Below, one piece after another: positions 47,764 to 56,826 of a stretch of DNA of 64,000 bases; the stretch's first letter is position 1, and every line of letters begins with the position of its first letter. The stretch spans positions 1-64,000 of the forward strand of contig UQLC01000012.1 of assembly GCA_900541795.1 (NCBI GenBank). The letters run 5' to 3'. Both the position numbers and the translations under genes were made by a program. Below the pieces are notes generated by a model that was not told the DNA's origin, searched no databases, and saw nothing but the letters and a program-made list of their open reading frames with translations. Source of the stretch: an uncultured Collinsella sp. (GTDB lineage Bacteria > Actinomycetota > Coriobacteriia > Coriobacteriales > Coriobacteriaceae).

Positions 47764-49164
47764 TTAGGCCTGCTCGGAAGCCTTGGGCTCGTCCTTGTAC
47801 AGGACAAACGAGATAGCAAAGGAAACCAGCGCGGCGACCGCAAACATGATCGCGTACTGCACGGGCTGGGCCAGGCACAGCAGGATACCGAAGATACCGG
47901 TAACGCCCGTGCCGGAGGCAGCCAGCGAAGTGAGCGCGCAGACCAGGGCACCGCAACCGCCGCCGATGCAGCCGGCGATGAAGGGCTTAAAGAAGCGCAG
48001 GTTCACACCAAAGATGGCAGGCTCGGTAATGCCCATGAAGGCGGACAGGGCCGAAGGAAGCGCCAGGCCCTTGATCTTGGCATCGCGGGTCTTAAAGGCA
48101 ACGGCGAGCGCGGCACCACCCTGAGCGATGTTGGCGGCACTGGCGATGGGCAGCCAGTAAGTCACACCGTACTGGGCGAGCTGGCCCAGATCGATGGCGG
48201 TGTACATCTGGTGGATACCGGTAACGACCGTGGGGGCATAGAACAGGCCGACGATAAAGGAACCGATGCCGAAGGGCAGGGTCAGCAGGGCCTGAATCAG
48301 ACCGAGGACGGCGTTCTCGGCCCACACGAAGATGGGGCCGACGGCAACGAGCGTCACGAGCACGGTCACGAACACGGAGACGAGAGGAGTCACAAAGAGG
48401 TCGAACATCTCGGGGACAACCTTGTGGAGACGCTTCTCCAAAAAGGCGAGGATGGCGCAGGCGATAACGATGGGGATCACGTGGCCCTGATAACCGACCC
48501 ACTCAAAGCTGTACACGCCGGGGATGACGGTGACCATGGTCTGCACGCCCTCGGAGGCAACCGTGTAGGCGCTCTGAAGCGAGGAATTGATGAACGCACC
48601 GCCGACGACGGCACCCAGGTACGGGTTAGCGCCAAAGGCCTTAGCCGCGGAGTAGCCGATCAGGATCTGCAGAATACCAAAGGACGTTCCCGAAACCAGG
48701 TCGGCGATCTTGTAGATAAAGTTATTGGTGTCGAGCGCGATAAAGCCGTTGGAGGCCATAAAGTTGAGGGCGCTCATAATGCCCAGCAGCAGACCCGAAG
48801 CCACGATGGCGGGGATGATGGGGACAAAGACGTCGCCGAGCACCTTAATGGCGCGCATAAAGATGTTCTGCTTCTGCGCCGCGGCCTCCTTGACCTCGGC
48901 CTTGGTGGCAGCCTCGACGCCGCTGAGCGCGATGAACTCTTCGTAGACCTTGTTGACGGTGCCGGTACCAAAAATAATCTGGAGCTGGCCCTGGGCCTCA
49001 AAGACGCCCTTGGCGCCGTCGATATTCTCAAGGGCCTCCTTGTCGACCTTGGCGTTATCGGCAATCACCAGACGCAGACGCGTGGCGCAGTGTGCAGCCG
49101 AAACAACGTTGCCGGCGCCACCGATGTTGTCGAGCACCTCTTGGGCTGATTTACGGTAGTCCAT
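47764..49164 (-). CDS. scrA: Sucrose-type PTS transporter EIIBC
   Basis: A phosphotransferase permease that imports and phosphorylates sucrose. Residues 1-90 are the EIIB domain, with the phosphorylated cysteine in SAAHCATRLRL (Cys26). From about residue 105 a polytopic EIIC domain of the glucose/sucrose superfamily follows (VPIIPAIVASGLLLGIMSAL, GIHQMYTAIDLGQL, GITEPAIFGVNLR). No EIIA domain is attached, so EIIA-Glc must come from another locus. The ATG at 49164 (MDYRKSAQEVL) is chosen. Two LacI-type operators lie upstream. Confidence 0.92.
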   Translation of the reverse strand: MDYRKSAQEVLDNIGGAGNVVSAAHCATRLRLVIADNAKVDKEALENIDGAKGVFEAQGQLQIIFGTGTVNKVYEEFIALSGVEAATKAEVKEAAAQKQNIFMRAIKVLGDVFVPIIPAIVASGLLLGIMSALNFMASNGFIALDTNNFIYKIADLVSGTSFGILQILIGYSAAKAFGANPYLGAVVGGAFINSSLQSAYTVASEGVQTMVTVIPGVYSFEWVGYQGHVIPIVIACAILAFLEKRLHKVVPEMFDLFVTPLVSVFVTVLVTLVAVGPIFVWAENAVLGLIQALLTLPFGIGSFIVGLFYAPTVVTGIHQMYTAIDLGQLAQYGVTYWLPIASAANIAQGGAALAVAFKTRDAKIKGLALPSALSAFMGITEPAIFGVNLRFFKPFIAGCIGGGCGALVCALTSLAASGTGVTGIFGILLCLAQPVQYAIMFAVAALVSFAISFVLYKDEPKASEQA

Positions 49165-49219
49165 GACTTCCCTTTCCTCCAACGGGCGCATGTGCACCCG
49201 GCCATGTTTGACACTTATA

Positions 49220-49260
49220 CTGTAATCGTTTTCAGTTTCATATATCTGTAATCGTTTTCA
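49220..49260 (-). promoter_or_regulatory. Two LacI-type operators upstream of scrA
   Basis: CTGTAATCGTTTTCA occurs twice, at 49220-49234 and 49246-49260, 26 bp apart (about 2.5 helical turns). The half site GAAAACGATTACAG resembles the operator at 50344-50357 in front of the regulator. AT-rich promoter-like sequence surrounds them. Confidence 0.75.
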
Positions 49261-49347
49261 TATAGCGGTAAACGGTCGATAATTGACGGTGAAAGGTAGT
49301 TTTGAGACAAAAACAGAGAATCAGAAGCCGGCAGACATGCCCAAAGC

Positions 49348-50328
49348 CTAGACATTCATCAGCTGATGGCCGAGCTTGAGGGTCTTTAGACCGCTCTCCC
49401 CCTCCACGCCATCGAGCGTGTTGAGCAACATATTGGTCGCCTCGACGCCACTGGTCAGGTAGCCATAATGTACGGTGGGAATGCCGCCCGTCAGCGCGCG
49501 CAAAAACGCGTTGTCGCCAAAACCGCTCACGCGACGCATGCCCTCGCCCACGCCGCGAACCTCATCGATGGCACGAAGCGCGCCCGCAGCCATGGTATCG
49601 GTCGCGCACGCGATAAACGAAACATCGGGAGCGACGGAAAGCAGTTCACGTGCTGCACCATAGCCTGAGTCGAGCGTAAACGAGCCCAGGCGAATCAAGG
49701 CGGCATCGAGCGGGTTACCCGCGGCGCGCAAGCCGGCCTCAAAACCGCGACGGCGGTCATAACCGGCCGCGCGGTCCTCCTCGGTAACCCCGATGTAGGC
49801 GATCTTGCCATCCACCCGACCTGCAAGCGCACGGCCGAGCTCAAAGGCAGCCTCGTAATCGTCGTGATAGACGCACGCCGTGCCCTCGACATGCTGGCCG
49901 ATCAACACAATGGGCACACGACACGACTCAATCGCGCGACGGTGCTCATCGGTGATCATGGTTGCCACGAGCACGATGCCATCGACCGGATGGTTTTGGA
50001 ATAAAACGAGGTATTCGAGCTCGCGATTGGCCACGTTATCGGTATTGGCAAGCAGCATCTGGTAGCCACGGCGACCGAGCACCTGGCCAATACCGGCGGT
50101 AATGCGGCTTACGGATTCCGAGTTAATCTTAGGTACGATGACGCCGATGAGCTTGGTGGAACCGGTGCGCAGCGCGCGAGCCTGGCTGGATCGCACGTAT
50201 CCGGTCAACTCGATTGCCTGCTTAATGCGCTCGGCCTTGTCCGCCGAGATATATCCACCGTTGAGGTAGCGCGAGACGGCGGCGCTCGAAACGCCGGCCA
50301 GCTCGGCCACATCTTTCATCTTTACCAC
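49348..50328 (-). CDS. scrR: LacI-family repressor of the sucrose operon
   Basis: A 326-residue LacI/GalR regulator. The N-terminal helix-turn-helix is MKDVAELAGVSSAAVSRYLNGGYISADKAERI, followed by the hinge and a periplasmic-binding-like domain (LIGVIVPKINSESVSRITAGI ... DVSFIACATDTMAAGALRA). Position and operators make it the likely repressor of scrA-scrB, released by sucrose-6-phosphate or fructose. The GTG at 50328 has AGGGG 5 nt upstream. An operator overlaps its own promoter region. Confidence 0.88.
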   Translation of the reverse strand: MVKMKDVAELAGVSSAAVSRYLNGGYISADKAERIKQAIELTGYVRSSQARALRTGSTKLIGVIVPKINSESVSRITAGIGQVLGRRGYQMLLANTDNVANRELEYLVLFQNHPVDGIVLVATMITDEHRRAIESCRVPIVLIGQHVEGTACVYHDDYEAAFELGRALAGRVDGKIAYIGVTEEDRAAGYDRRRGFEAGLRAAGNPLDAALIRLGSFTLDSGYGAARELLSVAPDVSFIACATDTMAAGALRAIDEVRGVGEGMRRVSGFGDNAFLRALTGGIPTVHYGYLTSGVEATNMLLNTLDGVEGESGLKTLKLGHQLMNV

Positions 50329-50343
50329 GAGCACCCCTGTCGT

Positions 50344-50357
50344 TGAAATCGCTTTCA
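50344..50357 (-). promoter_or_regulatory. LacI-type operator upstream of scrR
   Basis: TGAAATCGCTTTCA has the palindromic TGAAAnCGnTTTCA form typical of LacI-family sites and lies 16 nt before the scrR start, which suggests autoregulation. Confidence 0.75.
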
Positions 50358-50403
50358 CCATGATACCCGTGAAGACGGCATGCGAACAAAATCAGTCCAC
50401 CAG

Positions 50404-50607
50404 GTGGAGCAAACGTCAGCGAGCGGGCAGCTGCCGTGGCGAGGTGCCGCGAAAGAGGAGCGACGCGTACTTTATGTACGCGAGCGACGGTTTGAGCGGC
50501 AGATCGCCCGGCAGCTGCCCGCGCAGCGTCGACCGGTCCGGCGTTCGTTAGAACGCCGGAACATAATAGCCACGGCAGCTGCCCGCTCGCTGACGTACGC
50601 TCGACCA
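50404..50607 (+). repeat. MITE-like inverted repeat carrying structured element copy 2
   Basis: Outer arms at 50413-50440 and 50569-50596 are perfectly complementary over 28 bp, and GGTGGAGC/GCTCGACC extends them to 50404 and 50607. Inside, a second stem (50423-50450 with 50496-50522) encloses the 45-nt core GAAAGAGGAG...GGTTTGA; CCGGCGTTC/GAACGCCGG (50538-50559) forms the second hairpin. The left arm can therefore pair with two partners, giving two alternative folds. No ORF is inside. It lies 38 nt after the DUF4956 gene. Confidence 0.8.
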
Positions 50608-50644
50608 GGAGCGCCCCTCTTTGTGCAATCTGCTCGCTAGGGTT

Positions 50645-51310
50645 CTAGCCGTGGTACTCGCAGTTGTATTGGATGAGCGTCAGGTCCTCCACGCCGTCGA
50701 GCGCGCGGATGGCGTCGGCATAGGGCATATCCGCACCGTCAGAGAACACCTCGACGGCCATCTCGACCTTGTCGCCGCGCATGGTCTTGGACTTGACGGT
50801 GAACTTGGTACGCCCAAACGCGCGCACGATATCGTCGCTGGTGGTCTGGCCCGTGTAGTGGATGACCATCATGTACACGCGCGACTTGTCCTGGTGGCTC
50901 GCAAAGCCGGCGATCATCACCACGATCACCACCGCCGTGAGCCCCACGAGCGCGTACATGCCGGCGCCGGCCGTAATGCCCGTGGTAATGGCCCAAAACA
51001 GATACAGCAGGTCGAGCGGGTCCTTGACCGCCGTACGATAGCGGACAATAGACAGAGCACCGACCATACCGAGCGAGATGACCACGTTCGTCGAGATCGC
51101 GAGCGTGACCATGCAGGTGAGCACGCACATGCCCACGAGCGTCACGGCAAAGCTGCGCGAATACACCACGCCGGTAAAAAAGCGCTTGTACACGTAATAG
51201 ATCAGGATGCCCATGGCGAGCGCCACGAGCAGCGAAAGGCCGATCTTGGCAGGGTCGACCTGGCCAAACGCCTCCAAGACGGAGTTCTTAAAAAAGTCCC
51301 TGGTGCTCAT
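50645..51310 (-). CDS. DUF4956 membrane protein
   Basis: A 221-residue DUF4956 protein. Four hydrophobic segments occupy roughly residues 18-120 (LSLLVALAMGILIYYVY, FAVTLVGMCVLTCMVTLAI and others) with MVGALSIVRYRTAVKDPLD between them. The C-terminal 90 residues form a soluble ferredoxin-like or ACT-like domain. The family is almost always next to VTC-domain genes, as here, and is thought to work with them, but no activity is established. It is the last gene of the pel-like operon, 3 nt after the VTC gene. Confidence 0.85.
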   Translation of the reverse strand: MSTRDFFKNSVLEAFGQVDPAKIGLSLLVALAMGILIYYVYKRFFTGVVYSRSFAVTLVGMCVLTCMVTLAISTNVVISLGMVGALSIVRYRTAVKDPLDLLYLFWAITTGITAGAGMYALVGLTAVVIVVMIAGFASHQDKSRVYMMVIHYTGQTTSDDIVRAFGRTKFTVKSKTMRGDKVEMAVEVFSDGADMPYADAIRALDGVEDLTLIQYNCEYHG

Positions 51311-51313
51311 GGT

Positions 51314-52105
51314 CTAAATTTCCCCTCGGTTCCCAAAATCCGATTCCCAGTAGTTAAATCCGCGCAGGTAGGCGGTCTTGTCATAACACAGGCAGTACTT
51401 GGAGACCGCCGTAAGCTCGGCCGCGCCCGGCGGCACCATATCGCGCACCAGCTGCGGACAAAACTCGGTAAACTTGACCTCCATCACCAGCTTGCCGGGT
51501 TCCAAGACCGGCAACGCGGGCAGCGTCGCGTCAAAGATATCGAAGCTTCCCACCGCGGCACGCACGTTCATGTCAAACGTAATGCGCACGGTGCCCTCGT
51601 CCATCACCCACGGCTCGCGCTCGTAGTCCACAATAGTCCGCGGGCGCATCATGTTGCAGATGCACTCGATGTAGAACTCGCGGTAGAGCGGATAGGGGCT
51701 CCTCAGCAAAAAGTCGTAGTCGCCGGCCAGGATCTGCTCAAACTCGCCGCGCGTAAGTGGCGCATCCTCCTTGTAGATCCAGCTGCCGTACTTCTTTTTG
51801 CGCTCGAGTTTAATCACCTTGTCGCTGCCGTTATAGATGCGTACGCGATACTTTTTGCGCATGAGAATGCCGGCGTCTTTTTCCTCGTAGGCCGAGTTGC
51901 AGTAGTCGTCAAAATACAGGCTGCGAATAGTGTAACCGCCCGCCCGCGCATGCTTGTCCAGCTTAAACACCGGCGCCATGCGACAGGCAAGCGCGGCGTG
52001 CTCTCCCTCGTTAATGAGATATTTGAGCTCGTGGCGGTAACGCTCCTGCGTGGTACGCACAGGCGGAGCCGCCAAGCGCTCAAGCAGCGCGCTAGCCCTC
52101 CTCAT
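51314..52105 (-). CDS. VTC-domain (polyphosphate polymerase-type) protein
   Basis: A 263-residue protein with the VTC catalytic fold, a triphosphate tunnel domain. Features are RYRHELKYLINEGE, TIRSLYFDDYCNSAYEEK, KYRVRIYNGSDKVIKLERKKK and the late VMEVKFTEFCP, with the basic and acidic residues expected in the tunnel. In yeast VTC4 this domain makes polyphosphate from ATP. Whether this one does so, or phosphorylates a glycan, is unknown. Its ATG is inside the end of the CotH gene (14-nt overlap) with GGAGG 6 nt upstream. It is paired with DUF4956. Confidence 0.88.
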   Translation of the reverse strand: MRRASALLERLAAPPVRTTQERYRHELKYLINEGEHAALACRMAPVFKLDKHARAGGYTIRSLYFDDYCNSAYEEKDAGILMRKKYRVRIYNGSDKVIKLERKKKYGSWIYKEDAPLTRGEFEQILAGDYDFLLRSPYPLYREFYIECICNMMRPRTIVDYEREPWVMDEGTVRITFDMNVRAAVGSFDIFDATLPALPVLEPGKLVMEVKFTEFCPQLVRDMVPPGAAELTAVSKYCLCYDKTAYLRGFNYWESDFGNRGEI

Positions 52106-53861
52106 ACGTGTCCTCCACGACCTTACCGCCGTCTTGCACGTAAAAACACCTCATGCCGTAGTGCTTGCCGTCGTCGGTCACATAGTAGTCAAACGCATCT
52201 TGCGTATAGCTGTCGGAGTTGTTGGCACGCACGCGCACAAAATACTGGCCGGCATCGGGCGCATCGCAGGTCACCTCGGGAAGCAGCACGTCCTCGGCCT
52301 TAAAGACCACGTCGCTTATGGCATAGTCACGCGCAAGCTCCACGGTGTAGCGAATGTCGCGCGCCTCAAAGTCGTAGGACGCATCCCAGTTGATGCGCAG
52401 CTTACCGTTATCGATCTGCGGCACGCCGATGTAGAACGGCATAGGCTTTTTAAAACTCTCGCGAAAGCTCTTGTAGTTCTCCTCGATCTCGGAGGGAATC
52501 GCAGCGGCGATCTGCTCGTATTGTTCCTTGGTGACAGGCAGATGATCGATATCGGGCGAAGCAAAGACCAGCGATTCAGTAACCTCGCGGCAGTGCTTGA
52601 TCATCTTGCTCAGGCGTGCCTCGGTCATATACGAGCGCAGGTCCTTGACGGCGCGGTCGAGATCGCTGCGGAACGATTTGCTGCGCAGCGCACGATTGAA
52701 CAGAACGTTGCCCCAGTAGTTGCTTACGCCGCGCTCCCAGCTCGCGTAGTCCGAAAACCCGGTAAGAGAAAGCTCCAGCTTACGCAGCATGCCGTCGTTA
52801 TCCCAATCCAAAAAGTACCAGGTATTTGAGTTGAGCGGGCTGTACAGATAGCAGTTACGGTTCTGCGTATCGCAGTTGCCCGTCAGGATCTGAAACGCCA
52901 GCCAATAGACCAGATTTTCGGTATCAAAGTAGGTGCCGAGCACGTCGTCGATCTTTTGCGATTCGTCGTTGAGCGCATCGAGCATCTCGATGAGCTTGGT
53001 GTGGTCCGAATCGCCCTTAATCTCGAGCATGCCCTCAAATTTAGCCTGGTTGTAGTCGGGATCGTCGGCGAGCTTAATGGTATCCTCGTAGCGATGGAAA
53101 TCGAAGCTGTTCACCTTATACAGGTGTCCGCTCTTATCCAGGCCATGTGCCTTAAGCGCCGTCTTGTTGAGCTGCTCCACCTGCGTAAACAGGCCGTAGT
53201 CCTCAAAGGTGTCGTTGGACTTTTCGGTCTGGTCGCACACCCACAGATGCACAAACTGCGTGCGCAGGCCCATCATCTGGGGAATCCCACGGATAAGGTC
53301 GTAGGCCATCTTGTTGCGAAAACGCATACCCTCGCCCATGTGCTTGTTGAGCGCAATCGCGCGCTGTTGGCGCCAGGTACCCTTGCCCTTTTTGAGCTCC
53401 ACCTTGTAATTCTTTTGCGAGTTATTGCTCGATGTCTGACCGCGCACTTGCACGGTGGCATTGGGCGCTTCCTCGCCATAGCCAACCTCGCCGGCCACCG
53501 GGCCGTCTTCGTCGCCCGGCTGCAGCAGGCCCATAACCTGATAACGCGTCACGCCCATGTCGGCATAGTCATACACCGAGTACGTGTTGATCTCGGCCCA
53601 GCTGTGGTCGGTGTTCTCGGAGCTGTTGCCGCGCGAGACCGTCAGGTACATGGTCACAATGCCCGAGTCGTCGTAGACCTCGTACAGCTCGTCTTTATCG
53701 CGTAGGTGCTTGGTTCCGTCCGAGGACTCGGCCTTTTTAATCTTGTCCTGCTTTTTGACCTTTTTGGTCGAGGAGTCTTCCTGCACCGAGCAGCCCGAAA
53801 GCAACAGCGCGCCGGCAGCCGCCTCAAGCAGGCGACGGCGAGACATCATCCTAACGGTCAT
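52092..53861 (-). CDS. CotH kinase-family lipoprotein
   Basis: A 589-residue exported protein. The N-terminus SRRRLLEAAAGALLLSGC is a lipoprotein signal with the lipobox Cys24 and a twin-arginine flavour. A Lys/Ser-rich linker follows. Then comes the CotH domain: VQVRGQTSSNNSQKNYKVEL, AIALNKHMGEGMRFRNKMAYDLI, NCDTQNRNCYLY and YFLDWDNDGML with the catalytic-site Asp residues. A C-terminal fibronectin-like part closes the protein. CotH proteins are atypical kinases; here a cell-surface target such as the Pel-like polymer or a partner protein is plausible but unproven. Start GGGGAGG is 5 nt upstream and it overlaps pelG by 11 nt. Confidence 0.88.
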   Translation of the reverse strand: MTVRMMSRRRLLEAAAGALLLSGCSVQEDSSTKKVKKQDKIKKAESSDGTKHLRDKDELYEVYDDSGIVTMYLTVSRGNSSENTDHSWAEINTYSVYDYADMGVTRYQVMGLLQPGDEDGPVAGEVGYGEEAPNATVQVRGQTSSNNSQKNYKVELKKGKGTWRQQRAIALNKHMGEGMRFRNKMAYDLIRGIPQMMGLRTQFVHLWVCDQTEKSNDTFEDYGLFTQVEQLNKTALKAHGLDKSGHLYKVNSFDFHRYEDTIKLADDPDYNQAKFEGMLEIKGDSDHTKLIEMLDALNDESQKIDDVLGTYFDTENLVYWLAFQILTGNCDTQNRNCYLYSPLNSNTWYFLDWDNDGMLRKLELSLTGFSDYASWERGVSNYWGNVLFNRALRSKSFRSDLDRAVKDLRSYMTEARLSKMIKHCREVTESLVFASPDIDHLPVTKEQYEQIAAAIPSEIEENYKSFRESFKKPMPFYIGVPQIDNGKLRINWDASYDFEARDIRYTVELARDYAISDVVFKAEDVLLPEVTCDAPDAGQYFVRVRANNSDSYTQDAFDYYVTDDGKHYGMRCFYVQDGGKVVEDTYEEG

Positions 53862-55395
53862 CAGAACCTCCCCAATGCTTGCGATATACGCGAACTACTG
53901 CGCGCTCGAACGCGCCGTGCGGCACGACCTTATGTCGGCCTTCCTCATAGCGCTGTTCGGCACGGTCGAGCAAGCAGCCCAGCTGTGTAAAGCATCCCGT
54001 TTTATCGGTCGCCACCATGGGCTGCTGACTCAGGATACGATACGGTAAGTTGGCAGTATAGGTATCGAGCCGTAGCAGCGCCACGATAAAAAACACCGCT
54101 GCACCCAACAAAAAGCCAAAGCCGTAAAACTGCTGCGGCAAAAGCAACGACACGGCGGTCGCCAGCCCGGCTACACCGGCAAACAGGCCCGAAGCCAGAA
54201 CGGCCCCCTTGTAGTCGGTAAAGTACAGCAAGATGAGCAACAACGTATCGCCCACGGCATACAGGCCATAGCCCACGCATAACGTGCGGAAATACCCGTG
54301 CATCAGGTTGTTAAAGCCCAACGGTAGGGCCGACAGCACCGTGGTCTCGAGCGAAATGACCGCCGCGGTCACAAATAGCTGCTTGAGCGCACAAAAGCGC
54401 AGTTCGCTGTTGAGCGTGGAGAGCATCTCCTCCTCGGCCACCACAATGTCGCCCACAACGCCGCCGTCGTTAAACAGGCTGTAGTAGTCGCGATAGCGCG
54501 GATAAAAGTTGACCTCGACCGAGACCACAAAGTTGACGGTCGTGACCAGGATGGTCAAAAACGCGATGAGCGCCGGCACATCGTAGTAGGGCGCACCATA
54601 AAACAAGCCCTTGACCTGCACGCCAATGGGACCAGCCCAAATAATAACCAGGTGCGCAAAGAGTCCCAGATTGGTTAACAGACCCGTGAGCGCCAGCGGC
54701 ATAAACTGATCGAGCCACTGCAAAAAGGGCCAGGGGCTGCGGTCGCTCCGCGGAAAATACCGGTACAGCAGCACCACGTCCCAGGCGAGCATGACGCCGT
54801 AGCCCAGAGCAATTGACGCCAACAGGCCCTCGACCGGCGGCAGTCCCAGCGCCAGCGCGGCCAGGGCGCACAGGCACGCCACGCCAATGGCAGCCGCAAA
54901 GCTGCACAGGATGCCGCGGTAGTCCTTGATGGCCGTGAGGTAACTCATGCCGTTCCAGTTGACGATCATAATGTTGAACAGCCACAGGCACAGCAGCCCC
55001 TGCAGCAGCGTGGCACCCGAGAACAGCAAAAAGACGCCGTAGAGCACCGTGCCCACAACGAGCATGACAGCATTGGAGCCCCAAAACGAAGGCAGAATCT
55101 CGTCCTCGCGCTCGGCAAACAGCATATCGGCCAAAAAGCGCGTGACCGGCATGGAGAAAAAGCTCGTGAGCGTGAGCGACGCCAGCAGCGTATAGGTCAC
55201 CATGCACACCAGCAGATCCTGGTTGGCACGGCCCACACCCCACAGACCGCACAGCACCAAGATACCCACCTGGAGCAGCACGCCCAGCAGCATGGGGCCC
55301 GTGCACACAATGCCAGCGTAGCCATAGGCGCGCATCGCGGCAAACAGACCCTTGCGCCTAAACAGGCGCTTGAGCTCAAAACCAATTCCGGCCAC
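53851..55395 (-). CDS. pelG: PelG-like exopolysaccharide transporter
   Basis: A 514-residue polytopic protein with about 12 hydrophobic segments, related to PelG of the MOP/flippase-like superfamily. It opens with MAGIGFELKRLFRRKGLFA and YAGIVCTGPMLLGVLLQVGI, the typical PelG start. PelG forms the inner-membrane part of the Pel synthase with PelD, PelE and PelF and moves the growing chain outward. The GTG start at 55395 lies 3 nt after the pelF stop, with GGGGGAG 6 nt upstream. Confidence 0.9.
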   Translation of the reverse strand: MAGIGFELKRLFRRKGLFAAMRAYGYAGIVCTGPMLLGVLLQVGILVLCGLWGVGRANQDLLVCMVTYTLLASLTLTSFFSMPVTRFLADMLFAEREDEILPSFWGSNAVMLVVGTVLYGVFLLFSGATLLQGLLCLWLFNIMIVNWNGMSYLTAIKDYRGILCSFAAAIGVACLCALAALALGLPPVEGLLASIALGYGVMLAWDVVLLYRYFPRSDRSPWPFLQWLDQFMPLALTGLLTNLGLFAHLVIIWAGPIGVQVKGLFYGAPYYDVPALIAFLTILVTTVNFVVSVEVNFYPRYRDYYSLFNDGGVVGDIVVAEEEMLSTLNSELRFCALKQLFVTAAVISLETTVLSALPLGFNNLMHGYFRTLCVGYGLYAVGDTLLLILLYFTDYKGAVLASGLFAGVAGLATAVSLLLPQQFYGFGFLLGAAVFFIVALLRLDTYTANLPYRILSQQPMVATDKTGCFTQLGCLLDRAEQRYEEGRHKVVPHGAFERAVVRVYRKHWGGSDDR

Positions 55396-55398
55396 CGG

Positions 55399-56826
55399 CT
55401 ACTCCCCCTCTCTGGGCAGGTTAAACGCACGCGCCGTCTCGTCGTACAGCGCGCGATAGTTGGCGAGCATCTGCTCGTGCAAAAAGTACGTGGCAACGCG
55501 GCGCTGGCCGCGCTCCCCCATCTCGATACGGCGGGCGCGGCTTGTGCACATGCGTTCCATGGCATCGGCCAAGCCCTTGCGATACATGGGCGGCGTCACA
55601 AAACCCGCCACGCCAAAGTCGTCGCCCGGGGCGCCTTCGAGCAGCTCGCGGCAGCAGCCCACCTCGGTCGTCACGCAGGGACGGCGCGCGGCAAGCGACT
55701 CCAGCACGCTAAGCGGCTGGCCCTCGGAGATGCTCGTCAAAATGGTAAAGTCGAGCTTTTCCATGTACTCGACCACATTGACGCGACCGGTAAAGATCAG
55801 GTCGCGCACGCCCAGGGTGTCGACGAGTGCATGGCACTCGGCGCCGTACTCTTCGTCGTCCACGCCGCCCATAATGTGCAGGCGCACCTTGGGCAGGCGC
55901 TCGTGCAGCTCAAAGAAGGCATAGATCATAGTCTTGACGTCCTTGATGGGCGCTAGGCGCACCACCGCGCCAATGTCCACCCAGCCGTCATCGGGCTTTA
56001 AGGGAATGTCCTTAAAGCGGTCGAACTGAATGCCGTTGGGGATAACCAGACATTTGTCCGCATCGCAGCCCATATCAATCTGCGTCTTGCGGGCGTTATG
56101 GAACAAACTCGTCACGCGGAAGGCGCGGCGGTAGATCTCCTCCGAAAGCAGGTAGAAAAAGCGAATCCAGCGGTCCTTAAATGACGGCACCACCCAATCG
56201 GCGCGAATGATCTCTTCCTCGCGTTCGCGGGTATAGATGCCATGTTCGGTCAGCAGCACCGGAGCCTGGTGAACGCTTGAGCCCAGGCAGGCGAGCAAGC
56301 CGCCGTAGCCAGTCGAGATGGCGTGGTACACATCGGCCACCGGCACCTCGCTGCCCAGCAGGTAGAGCACGGGCAGCAGCATGGAGCGCATAGTGTGGAA
56401 TGCATCAGCAAAGGGCGTGTAGGGGTACTCGGCCAGGCACACGTCGCGGAAGATATCCATAAAGGTGCGGCTCTGCAAAAACGAGAGCGGATGCACACGA
56501 CGGCGGTAGAAGATATCGAATAGCACGTCCCAATCCGGATTGGAGAGCGACACCAGGCGGCGTAGCGCCTCGCGCTCGCGGTCGTTAAAACTGGCTTCGT
56601 GCTGCTCGCCCGAAAGCCGCAGGGCGTCGTCCAGGAACACCTCGTGCACCTCGACCACGTTGCCGGGCAGCTCGTAGACAAACTTGCCGCGGTCGGCAGC
56701 ATGCGCGCCAATCACCCACAGCACGAACTCGTGCTCGGGCATGGCCTGGATATAGCCATGCATCCAGGTAGATACGCCGCCGTGCACATAGGGGTAGCAA
56801 CCCTCGAGCACCAAACAGATTCTCAT
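55399..56826 (-). CDS. pelF: PelF-like glycosyltransferase
   Basis: A 475-residue GT4-type glycosyltransferase. It begins MRICLVLEGCYPYVHGGVSTWMHGYI, the PelF hallmark, and the C-terminal half has VRLAPIKDVKTMIYAF, LHIMGGVDDEEY and the donor-site ISEGQPLSVLESLAARRPCVTTEVGCCRELL. PelF is the cytosolic polymerase that uses UDP-GlcNAc/UDP-GalNAc. Its ATG overlaps the stop of the DUF2194 gene as ATGA, with GGAGGG 9 nt upstream. Confidence 0.93.
   Translation of the reverse strand: MRICLVLEGCYPYVHGGVSTWMHGYIQAMPEHEFVLWVIGAHAADRGKFVYELPGNVVEVHEVFLDDALRLSGEQHEASFNDREREALRRLVSLSNPDWDVLFDIFYRRRVHPLSFLQSRTFMDIFRDVCLAEYPYTPFADAFHTMRSMLLPVLYLLGSEVPVADVYHAISTGYGGLLACLGSSVHQAPVLLTEHGIYTREREEEIIRADWVVPSFKDRWIRFFYLLSEEIYRRAFRVTSLFHNARKTQIDMGCDADKCLVIPNGIQFDRFKDIPLKPDDGWVDIGAVVRLAPIKDVKTMIYAFFELHERLPKVRLHIMGGVDDEEYGAECHALVDTLGVRDLIFTGRVNVVEYMEKLDFTILTSISEGQPLSVLESLAARRPCVTTEVGCCRELLEGAPGDDFGVAGFVTPPMYRKGLADAMERMCTSRARRIEMGERGQRRVATYFLHEQMLANYRALYDETARAFNLPREGE

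Noticed and set aside
52092..53861. Spore coat function for the CotH-like gene
   Set aside because: Coriobacteria do not form spores and the protein has a lipoprotein signal; a surface kinase role linked to the polysaccharide is more fitting.
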